This document shows, in pieces, positions 56,572-64,000 of a stretch of DNA of 64,000 nucleotides. The position numbers and the translations under genes are program-made. Source of the DNA: Auanema rhodensis. Taxonomy: Eukaryota > Nematoda > Chromadorea > Rhabditida > Rhabditidae. Below the pieces are notes generated by a model. The model did not search any database and was not told where the DNA came from. It saw nothing but the letters and a program-made list of their open reading frames with translations. Positions within the stretch are counted from its first letter, which is position 1, and each line of letters starts with the position of its first letter. The stretch is taken from the NCBI GenBank assembly GCA_964057225.1, contig OZ059897.1:10850001-10914000 (forward strand), given 5' to 3'.

Positions 56572-56586
56572 TAGTTTGTAATACCG

Positions 56587-56652
56587 GCCCAAGTAGTATA
56601 GTGGTTAGTACTCCACGTTGTGGCCGTACAGGTTCGATTCCTGTCTTGGGCA
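56587..56652 (+). pseudogene. tRNA-His pseudogene, 6-nt deletion (second copy)
   Basis: Same GGCGAC deletion as at 54981 and the same LTR-end plus TAGTT flank on its left, so the two are duplicates of one locus. Confidence 0.9.
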
Positions 56653-57031
56653 TTTTTTGTTTTGAAATTTAAATGCTATAAAATTATTGCTTGCTTGTCA
56701 TGTTAGATTTGTTTAATTTAAATACTTATTTAAGTTCCAACAATTTTCGATTAAATCACGTTCAATTAACCGTATTGTTTTCAAAAATAAAGACAAAATT
56801 CAAAATTGCTTGCTTGTCATGTTAGATTTCTTTAATTTGAATACTTATTCAAGTTATAACAATTTTGGATTTAATCACGTTCAATCAACTGTATTGTTTT
56901 CAAAAATAAAGACATCTTTCAATTTCTGGTCATTGAATTAGAATTTTCATGTTGTCACACAGAAATTGAAGAATCTTAGTTCATTTCAGTAACAATGAAC
57001 ACACTAACTTTGTTAAGTTGTTGTAATATCG
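56653..57031. repeat. Fused spacers without a tRNA
   Basis: Two spacer fragments joined at about 56803-56806 (AATTCA then AAATTGCTTGC). The tRNA that should lie between them is deleted. I see no gene here. Confidence 0.8.
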
Positions 57032-57103
57032 GCCCAAGTAGTATAGTGGTTAGTACTCCACGTTGTGGCCGTGGCGACACAGATTCGATTCCTGTCTTGG
57101 GCA
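57032..57103 (+). tRNA. tRNA-His: tRNA-His(GTG), G53A class
   Basis: G53A only. Confidence 0.86.
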
Positions 57104-57363
57104 TTTTTTGTTTTGAAATTAAAATGCTATAAACATATTGCTTGCTTGTCATGTTAGATTTGTTTAATTCAAATACTTATTTAAGTTCTAACAATTTTCG
57201 ATTAAATCACGTTCAATCAACTGTATTGTTTTCAAAAATAAAGACATCTTTCAATTTCTGGTCATTGAATTAGAATTTTCATGTTGTCACACAGAAATTG
57301 AAGAATCTTAGTTCATTGCAGTAACAATGAACACACTAACTTTGTTAAGTTGTTGTAATATCG

Positions 57364-57397
57364 GCCCAAGTAGTATAGTGGTCAGTACTCCACGTTG
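57364..57397 (+). pseudogene. tRNA-His 5' half, truncated
   Basis: Positions 1-34 of the tRNA, with T20aC in the D loop, ending in the anticodon loop at CACGTTG, where an inverted segment begins. The A box is intact, but there is no B box in this orientation. Confidence 0.88.
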
Positions 57398-57527
57398 AAA
57401 ATTGTTGGAACTTAAATAAGTATTTGAATTAAACAAATCTAACATGACAAGCAAGCAATAATTTTATAGCATTTAAATTTCAAAACAAAAAATGCCCAAG
57501 ACAGGAATCGAACCTGTGTCGCCACGG
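57398..57527 (-). repeat. Inverted array segment with tRNA 3' half
   Basis: About 130 bp in reverse orientation: spacer first, then the 3' half of a consensus-type tRNA on the minus strand (57493-57527, about positions 38-73, with an intact B box). It is not a simple in-place inversion, because the following sequence (ATTTGAATACTT) does not continue the interrupted unit. Confidence 0.85.
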
Positions 57528-57724
57528 ATTTGAATACTTATTCAAATTATAACAATTTTCAATTTAATCACGTTCAATCAACTGTATTGTTTTCAAAAAT
57601 AAAGACAAAATTCAATTTCTGTTCATTGAATTAGAATTTTCATGTTGTCACACAGAAATTGAAGAATCTTAGTTCATTTCAGTAACAATGAACACACTAA
57701 CTTTGTTAAGTTGTTGTAATATCG

Positions 57725-57796
57725 GCCCAAGTAATACAGTGGTTAGTACTCCACGTTGTGGCCGTGGCGACACAGGTTCGATTCCTGTCTTGGGCA
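57725..57796 (+). tRNA. tRNA-His: tRNA-His(GTG), G10A+T13C
   Basis: G10A plus T13C. The latter turns the T13-G22 wobble into C13-G22. B box intact. Confidence 0.83.
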
Positions 57797-58056
57797 TTTT
57801 TTGTTTTGAAATTAAAATGCTATAAACATATTGCTTGCTTGTCATGTTAGATTTCTTTAATTCAAATACTTATTTAAGTTCTAACAATTTTTGATTTAAT
57901 CACGTTCAATCAACTGTATTGTTTTCAAAAATAAAGACATCTTTCAATTTCTGGTCATTGAATTAGAATTTTCATGTTGTCACACAGAAATTGAAGAATC
58001 TTAGTTCAATTCAGTAACAATGAACACACTAACTTTGTTAAGTTGTTGTAATATCG

Positions 58057-58128
58057 GCCCAAGTAATATAGTGGTTAGTACTCCACGTTGTGGCCGTGGC
58101 GACACAGATTCGATTCCTGTCTTGGGCA
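58057..58128 (+). tRNA. tRNA-His: tRNA-His(GTG), G10A+G53A class
   Basis: G10A and G53A. Confidence 0.82.
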
Positions 58129-58388
58129 TTTTTTGTTTTGAAATTAAAATGCTATAAACATATTGCTTGCTTGTCATGTTAGATTTCTTTAATTCAAATA
58201 CTTATTTAAGTTCTAACAATTTTTGATTTAATCACGTTCAATCAACTGTATTGTTTTCAAAAATAAAAACAAAATTCAATTTCTGTTCATTGAATTAGAA
58301 TTTTCATGTTGTCACACAGAAATTGAAGAATCTTAGTTCAATTCAGTAACAATGAACACACTAACTTTGTTAAGTTGTTGTAATATCG

Positions 58389-58460
58389 GCCCAAGTAATA
58401 TAGTGGTTAGTACTCCACGTTGTGGCCGTGGCGACACAGGTTCGATTCCTGTCTTGGGCA
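58389..58460 (+). tRNA. tRNA-His: tRNA-His(GTG), G10A class
   Basis: G10A only. Confidence 0.87.
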
Positions 58461-58720
58461 TTTTTTGTTTTGAAATTTAAATGCTATAAAATTATTGCTT
58501 GCTTGTCATGTTAGATTTGTTTAATTCAAATACTTATTTAAGTTCCAACAATTTTCGATTAAATCACGTTCATTTAACTGTATTGTTTTCAAAAATAAAG
58601 ACAAAATTCAATTTCTGTTCGTTGAATTAGAATTTTCATGTTGTCACACAGAAATTGAAGAATCTTAGTTCAATTCAGTAACAACGAACACACTAACTTT
58701 GTTAAGTTGTTGTAATATCG

Positions 58721-58792
58721 GCCCAAGTAGTATAGTGGTTAGTACTCCACGTTGTGGCCGTGGCGACACAGATTCGATTCCTGTCTTGGGCA
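58721..58792 (+). tRNA. tRNA-His: tRNA-His(GTG), G53A class
   Basis: G53A only; duplicate of 57032. Confidence 0.86.
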
Positions 58793-59052
58793 TTTTTTGT
58801 TTTGAAATTAAAATGCTATAAACATATTGCTTGCTTGTCATGTTAGATTTGTTTAATTCAAATACTTATTTAAGTTCTAACAATTTTCGATTAAATCACG
58901 TTCAATCAACTGTATTGTTTTCAAAAATAAAGACATCTTTCAATTTCTGGTCATTGAATTAGAATTTTCATGTTGTCACACAGAAATTGAAGAATCTTAG
59001 TTCATTGCAGTAACAATGAACACACTAACTTTGTTAAGTTGTTGTAATATCG

Positions 59053-59086
59053 GCCCAAGTAGTATAGTGGTCAGTACTCCACGTTG
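59053..59086 (+). pseudogene. tRNA-His 5' half, truncated (second copy)
   Basis: Duplicate of the half gene at 57364, offset 1689. Confidence 0.88.
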
Positions 59087-59216
59087 AAAATTGTTGGAAC
59101 TTAAATAAGTATTTGAATTAAACAAATCTAACATGACAAGCAAGCAATAATTTTATAGCATTTAAATTTCAAAACAAAAAATGCCCAAGACAGGAATCGA
59201 ACCTGTGTCGCCACGG
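59087..59216 (-). repeat. Inverted array segment with tRNA 3' half (second copy)
   Basis: Duplicate of 57398-57527; the minus-strand tRNA 3' half is at 59182-59216. Confidence 0.85.
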
Positions 59217-59413
59217 ATTTGAATACTTATTCAAATTATAACAATTTTCAATTTAATCACGTTCAATCAACTGTATTGTTTTCAAAAATAAAGACAAAAT
59301 TCAATTTCTGTTCATTGAATTAGAATTTTCATGTTGTCACACAGAAATTGAAGAATCTTAGTTCATTTCAGTAACAATGAACACACTAACTTTGTTAAGT
59401 TGTTGTAATATCG

Positions 59414-59485
59414 GCCCAAGTAATACAGTGGTTAGTACTCCACGTTGTGGCCGTGGCGACACAGGTTCGATTCCTGTCTTGGGCA
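59414..59485 (+). tRNA. tRNA-His: tRNA-His(GTG), G10A+T13C
   Basis: Duplicate of 57725. Confidence 0.83.
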
Positions 59486-59745
59486 TTTTTTGTTTTGAAA
59501 TTAAAATGCTATAAACATATTGCTTGCTTGTCATGTTAGATTTCTTTAATTCAAATACTTATTTAAGTTCTAACAATTTTTGATTTAATCACGTTCAATC
59601 AACTGTATTGTTTTCAAAAATAAAGACATCTTTCAATTTCTGGTCATTGAATTAGAATTTTCATGTTGTCACACAGAAATTGAAGAATCTTAGTTCAATT
59701 CAGTAACAATGAACACACTAACTTTGTTAAGTTGTTGTAATATCG

Positions 59746-59817
59746 GCCCAAGTAATATAGTGGTTAGTACTCCACGTTGTGGCCGTGGCGACACAGATTC
59801 GATTCCTGTCTTGGGCA
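59746..59817 (+). tRNA. tRNA-His: tRNA-His(GTG), G10A+G53A class
   Basis: Duplicate of 58057. Confidence 0.82.
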
Positions 59818-60077
59818 TTTTTTGTTTTGAAATTAAAATGCTATAAACATATTGCTTGCTTGTCATGTTAGATTTCTTTAATTCAAATACTTATTTAAGT
59901 TCTAACAATTTTTGATTTAATCACGTTCAATCAACTGTATTGTTTTCAAAAATAAAAACAAAATTCAATTTCTGTTCATTGAATTAGAATTTTCATGTTG
60001 TCACACAGAAATTGAAGAATCTTAGTTCAATTCAGTAACAATGAACACACTAACTTTGTTAAGTTGTTGTAATATCG

Positions 60078-60149
60078 GCCCAAGTAATATAGTGGTTAGT
60101 ACTCCACGTTGTGGCCGTGGCGACACAGGTTCGATTCCTGTCTTGGGCA
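60078..60149 (+). tRNA. tRNA-His: tRNA-His(GTG), G10A class
   Basis: Duplicate of 58389. Confidence 0.87.
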
Positions 60150-60409
60150 TTTTTTGTTTTGAAATTTAAATGCTATAAAATTATTGCTTGCTTGTCATGT
60201 TAGATTTGTTTAATTCAAATACTTATTTAAGTTCCAACAATTTTCGATTAAATCACGTTCATTTAACTGTATTGTTTTCAAAAATAAAGACAAAATTCAA
60301 TTTCTGTTCGTTGAATTAGAATTTTCATGTTGTCACACAGAAATTGAAGAATCTTAGTTCAATTCAGTAACAACGAACACACTAACTTTGTTAAGTTGTT
60401 GTAATATCG

Positions 60410-60481
60410 GCCCAAGTAATATAGTGGTTAGTACTCCACGTTGTGGCCGTGGCGACACAGATTCGATTCCTGTTTTGGGCA
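60410..60481 (+). tRNA. tRNA-His: tRNA-His(GTG), G10A+G53A+C66T class
   Basis: G10A, G53A and C66T; this class is seen only right of 60400. Confidence 0.78.
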
Positions 60482-60741
60482 TTTTTTGTTTTGAAATTTA
60501 AATGCTATAAAATTATTGCTTGCTTGTCATGTTAGATTTGTTTAATTCAAATACTTATTTAAGTTCCAACAATTTTCGATTAAATCACGTTCTTTTAACT
60601 GTATTGTTTTCAAAAATAAAGACAAAATTCAATTTCTGTTCGTTGAATTAGAAATTTCATGTTGTCACACAGAAATTGAAGAATCTTAGTTCAATTCAGT
60701 AACAACGAACACACTAACTTTGTTAAATTGTTGTAATATCG

Positions 60742-60813
60742 GCCCAAGTAATATAGTGGTTAGTACTCCACGTTGTGGCCGTGGCGACACAGATTCGATT
60801 CCTGTTTTGGGCA
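60742..60813 (+). tRNA. tRNA-His: tRNA-His(GTG), G10A+G53A+C66T class
   Basis: G10A, G53A and C66T; leader TTAAATTG. Confidence 0.78.
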
Positions 60814-61073
60814 TTTTTTGTTTTGAAATTTAAATGCTATAAAATTATTGCTTGCTTGTCATGTTAGATTTTTTTAATTTGAATACTTATTCAAGTTTTA
60901 ACAATTTTGGATTTAATCACGTTCAATCAACTGTATTGTTTTCAAAAATAAAGACATCTTTCAATTTCTGGTCATTGAATTAGAATTTTCATGTTGTCAC
61001 ACAGAAATTGAAGAATCTTAGTTCATTTCAGTAACAATGAATAGAATAACTTTGTTTAGTTGTTGTAATATTG

Positions 61074-61145
61074 GCCCAAGTAGTATAATGGTTAGTACTC
61101 CACGTTGTGGCCGTGGCGACACAGGTTCGATTCCTGTCTTGGGCA
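61074..61145 (+). tRNA. tRNA-His: tRNA-His(GTG), near-consensus (G15A)
   Basis: Only G15A differs; position 15 accepts either purine, so this copy is probably functional. The leader is unusual (AATAGAATAAC, ATATTGG). Confidence 0.94.
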
Positions 61146-61405
61146 TTTTTTGTTTTGAAATTAAAATGCTATAAACATATTGCTTGCTTGTCATGTTAGA
61201 TTTCTTTAATTCAAATACTTATTTAAGTTCTAACAATTTTTGATTTAATCACGTTCAATCAACTGTATTGTTTTCAAAAATAAAGACAAAATTCAATTTC
61301 TGTTCATTGAATTAGAATTTTCATGTTGTCACACAGAAATTGAAGAATCTTAGTTCAATTCAGTAACAATGAACACACTAACTTTGTTAAGTTGTTGTAA
61401 TATCG

Positions 61406-61477
61406 GCCCAAGTAATATAGTGGTTAGTACTCCACGTTGTGGCCGTGGCGACACAGGTTCGATTCCTGTCTTGGGCA
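61406..61477 (+). tRNA. tRNA-His: tRNA-His(GTG), G10A class
   Basis: G10A only. Confidence 0.87.
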
Positions 61478-61737
61478 TTTTTTGTTTTGAAATTTAAATG
61501 CTATAAAATTATTGCTTGCTTGTCATGTTAGATTTGTTTAATTCAAATACTTATTTAAGTTCCAACAATTTTCGATTAAATCACGTTCATTTAACTGTAT
61601 TGTTTTCAAAAATAAAGACAAAATTCAATTTCTGTTCGTTGAATTAGAATTTTCATGTTGTCACACAGAAATTGAAGAATCTTAGTTCAATTCAGTAACA
61701 ACGAACACACTAACTTTGTTAAGTTGTTGTAATATCG

Positions 61738-61809
61738 GCCCAAGTAATATAGTGGTTAGTACTCCACGTTGTGGCCGTGGCGACACAGATTCGATTCCTG
61801 TTTTGGGCA
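61738..61809 (+). tRNA. tRNA-His: tRNA-His(GTG), G10A+G53A+C66T class
   Basis: G10A, G53A and C66T. Confidence 0.78.
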
Positions 61810-62069
61810 TTTTTTGTTTTGAAATTTAAATGCTATAAAATTATTGCTTGCTTGTCATGTTAGATTTTTTTAATTTGAATACTTATTCAAGTTATAACAA
61901 TTTTGGATTTAATCACGTTCAATCAACTGTATTGTTTTCAAAAATAAAGACATCTTTCAATTTCTGGTCATTGAATTAGAATTTTCATGTTGTCACACAG
62001 AAATTGAAGAATCTTAGTTCATTTCAGTAACAATAAACACACTAACTTTGTTAAGTTGTTGTAATATCG

Positions 62070-62141
62070 GCCCAAGTAGTATAGTGGTCAGTACTCCACG
62101 TTGTGGCCGTGGCGACACAGATTCGATTCCTGTCTTGGGCA
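62070..62141 (+). tRNA. tRNA-His: tRNA-His(GTG), G53A+T20aC
   Basis: G53A plus T20aC. The latter is also seen in the two 5' halves. Confidence 0.84.
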
Positions 62142-62401
62142 TTTTTTGTTTTGAAATTAAAATGCTATAAAATTATTGCTTGCTTGTCTTATTAGATTTC
62201 TTTAATTTGAATACTTATTCAAGTTATAACAATTTTCGATTTATTCACGTTCAATCAACTGTATTGTTTTCAAAAATAAAGACAAAATTCAATTTCTGTT
62301 CATTGAATTAGAATTTTCATGTTGTCACACAGAAATTGAAGAATCTTAGTTCAATTCAGTAACAATGAACACACTAACTTTGTTAAGTTGTTGTAATATC
62401 G

Positions 62402-62473
62402 GCCCAAGTAATATAGTGGTTAGTACTCCACGTTGTGGCCGTGGCGACACAGATTCGATTCCTGTCTTGGACA
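62402..62473 (+). tRNA. tRNA-His: tRNA-His(GTG), G10A+G53A+G71A
   Basis: G10A and G53A plus a private G71A (C2-A71 mismatch near the aminoacylation end); probably dead. Confidence 0.7.
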
Positions 62474-62733
62474 TTTTTTGTTTTGAAATTAAAATGCTAC
62501 AAAATTATTGCTTGCTTGTCATGTTAGATTTCTTTAATTCAAATACTTATTTAAGTTCTAACAATTTTTGATTCAATCACGTTCAATTAACTGTATTGTT
62601 TTCAAAAATAAAGACATCTTTCAATTTCTGGTCATTGATTTAGAATTTTCATGTTGTCGCACAGAAATTGAAGATTCTTAGTTCAATTCAGTAACAATGA
62701 ACACACTAACTTTGTTAAGTTGTTGTGATATCG

Positions 62734-62805
62734 GCCCAAGTAATATAGTGGTTAGTACTCCACGTTGTGGCCGTGGCGACACAGATTCGATTCCTGTCTT
62801 GGGCA
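62734..62805 (+). tRNA. tRNA-His: tRNA-His(GTG), G10A+G53A class
   Basis: G10A and G53A. Confidence 0.82.
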
Positions 62806-63065
62806 TTTTTTGTTTTGAAATTAAAATGCTACAAAATTATTGCTTGCTTGTCATGTTAGATTTCTTTAATTTGAATACTTATTCAAGTTATAACAATTTT
62901 CGATTAAATCACGTTCATTTAACTGTATTGTTTTCAAAAATAAAGACAAAATTCAGTTTCTGTTCGTTGAATTAGAATTTTCATGTTGTCACACAGAAAT
63001 TGAAGATTCTTAGTTCAATTCAGTAACAATGAACACACTAACTTTGTTAAGTTGTTGTAATATCG

Positions 63066-63137
63066 GCCCAAGTAATATAGTGGTTAGTACTCCACGTTGT
63101 GGCCGTGGCGACACAGATTCGATTCCTGTCTTGGGCA
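63066..63137 (+). tRNA. tRNA-His: tRNA-His(GTG), G10A+G53A class
   Basis: G10A and G53A. Confidence 0.82.
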
Positions 63138-63397
63138 TTTTTTGTTTTGAAATTAAAATGCTATAAACATATTGCTTGCTTGTCATGTTAGATTTCTTTA
63201 ATTCAAATACTTATTTAAGTTCTAACAATTTTTGATTTAATCACGTTCAATCAACTGTATTGTTTTCAAAAATAAAGACAAAATTCAATTTCTGTTCGTT
63301 GAATTAGAATTTTCATGTTGTCACACAGAAATTGAAGAATCTTAGTTCAATTCAGTAACAACGAACACACTAACTTTGTTAAGTTGTTGTAATATCG

Positions 63398-63469
63398 GCC
63401 CAAGTAATATAGTGGTTAGTACTCCACGTTGTGGCCGTGGCGACACAGATTTGATTCCTGTTTTGGGCA
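63398..63469 (+). tRNA. tRNA-His: tRNA-His(GTG), G10A+G53A+C56T+C66T
   Basis: Adds C56T, which removes an invariant T-loop and B-box base; very likely inactive. Confidence 0.7.
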
Positions 63470-63729
63470 TTTTTTGTTTTGAAATTTAAATGCTATAAAA
63501 TTATTGCTTGCTTGTCATGTTAGATTTGTTTAATTCAAATACTTATTTAAGTTCCAACAATTTTCGATTAAATCACGTTCTTTTAACTGTATTGTTTTCA
63601 AAAATAAAGACAAAATTCAATTTCTGTTCGTTGAATTAGAAATTTCATGTTGTCACACAGAAATTGAAGAATCTTAGTTCAATTCAGTAACAACGAACAC
63701 ACTAACTTTGTTAAATTGTTGTAATATCG

Positions 63730-63801
63730 GCCCAAGTAATATAGTGGTTAGTACTCCACGTTGTGGCCGTGGCGACACAGATTCGATTCCTGTTTTGGGC
63801 A
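63730..63801 (+). tRNA. tRNA-His: tRNA-His(GTG), G10A+G53A+C66T class
   Basis: Last copy of the window; G10A, G53A and C66T. Confidence 0.78.
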
Positions 63802-64000
63802 TTTTTTGTTTTGAAATTTAAATGCTATAAAATTATTGCTTGCTTGTCATGTTAGATTTTTTTAATTTGAATACTTATTCAAGTTTTAACAATTTTGGAT
63901 TTAATCACGTTCAATCAACTGTATTGTTTTCAAAAATAAAGACATCTTTCAATTTCTGGTCATTGAATTAGAATTTTCATGTTGTCACACAGAAATTGAA

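Larger units (their letters stand above)
56996..60373. repeat. 1689-bp tandem duplication with halved tRNAs
   Basis: Two direct copies, about 56996-58684 and 58685-60373. Both contain the same halved tRNA with inverted insert, the rare G10A+T13C tRNA, and the same order of following units, all offset by 1689. Confidence 0.85.
60410..61012. repeat. Left copy of about 2988-bp-spaced duplication
   Basis: This stretch recurs at 63398-64000, including the rare spacer spellings TTCTTTTAACTG, TTGTTAAATTG and AAGTTTTAACAATTTTGG. The second copy runs off the window end, so the true length is unknown. Confidence 0.75.
54966..64000 (+). repeat. tRNA-His tandem array, block 4 (27 units, some broken)
   Basis: Array segment right of the long element, continuing past the window end. 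It is the most degraded block: it holds both 6-nt-deleted tRNAs, both halved tRNAs, the LTR remnant, a fused spacer without a tRNA, and mostly G10A or G53A copies. Only two exact consensus copies remain (55639 and 55971). Confidence 0.93.

Noticed and set aside
1..64000. tRNA-derived SINE family
   Set aside because: Units are tandem without target duplications or A-rich/LINE-like tails, and each keeps its own terminator directly after the tRNA.
1..64000. Organellar or bacterial tRNA array
   Set aside because: A73 discriminator, no encoded CCA, and an adjoining BEL/Pao retroelement point to nuclear animal DNA.
1..64000. Pure assembly artefact
   Set aside because: Units differ by many ordered SNPs, indels and rearrangements, which a collapsed or looped assembly would not invent. 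The exact copy number and the nearly perfect 6152- and 1689-bp duplications still need long-read support.

Overview
The window looks like nuclear DNA of an invertebrate animal, most likely a nematode (inference). It is AT-rich. It holds a eukaryotic-type tRNA-His(GTG) gene: internal A and B boxes, discriminator A73, no encoded CCA, and an oligo-T Pol III terminator. It also holds a BEL/Pao LTR retroelement whose envelope resembles phlebovirus glycoprotein Gc, a combination known from nematode elements such as Cer7 and Tas. There is no single-copy host protein gene.

The dominant feature is a head-to-tail, plus-strand array of one unit of 330-332 bp: a 72-nt tRNA-His(GTG) gene plus about 260 bp of AT-rich spacer. 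I count 144 units by hand: 71 in 1-23553, 7 in 27151-29705, 39 in 33303-46469 and 27 in 54966-64000. In 52 units the tRNA is exactly the consensus. The others fall into a few recurring classes with substitutions at structurally important positions: G10A (39 copies), A14G (8), G19A (28), G53A (49), G69T (16) and C66T (9), often combined. Two copies have a 6-nt deletion and two are cut in half by an inverted insert. The units are arranged in higher-order repeats, for example 10304-20909 in blocks of 10, 11 and 11 units, and in larger segmental duplications of 6152, 1689 and about 2988 bp.

Three minus-strand copies of one BEL/Pao endogenous retroelement interrupt the array. The copy at 46470-54965 keeps both 296-bp LTRs (TGTCGC...GCGACA) and a 5-bp target duplication (TAGTT). 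Its genes run gag (DUF1759), zinc knuckles plus aspartic protease, RT/RNase H, a broken integrase, DUF5641 plus envelope, and a small zinc-knuckle ORF. It is defective: stops lie between gag and protease, inside integrase and inside env, and deletions lie at the protease/RT join and in the integrase core. The copies at 23554-27150 and 29706-33302 are identical 3' fragments (DUF5641-env-ORF161-3' LTR). All three share the same left junction with the tRNA unit, so they come from one insertion, 10 bp upstream of a tRNA-His gene, that was later copied together with its flanks. A 135-bp LTR remnant sits at 56437-56571.

The tRNA units are therefore the host Pol III genes or gene relics, and the retroelement is a passenger. 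Near-identity of long repeats means copy number and order depend on assembly quality.
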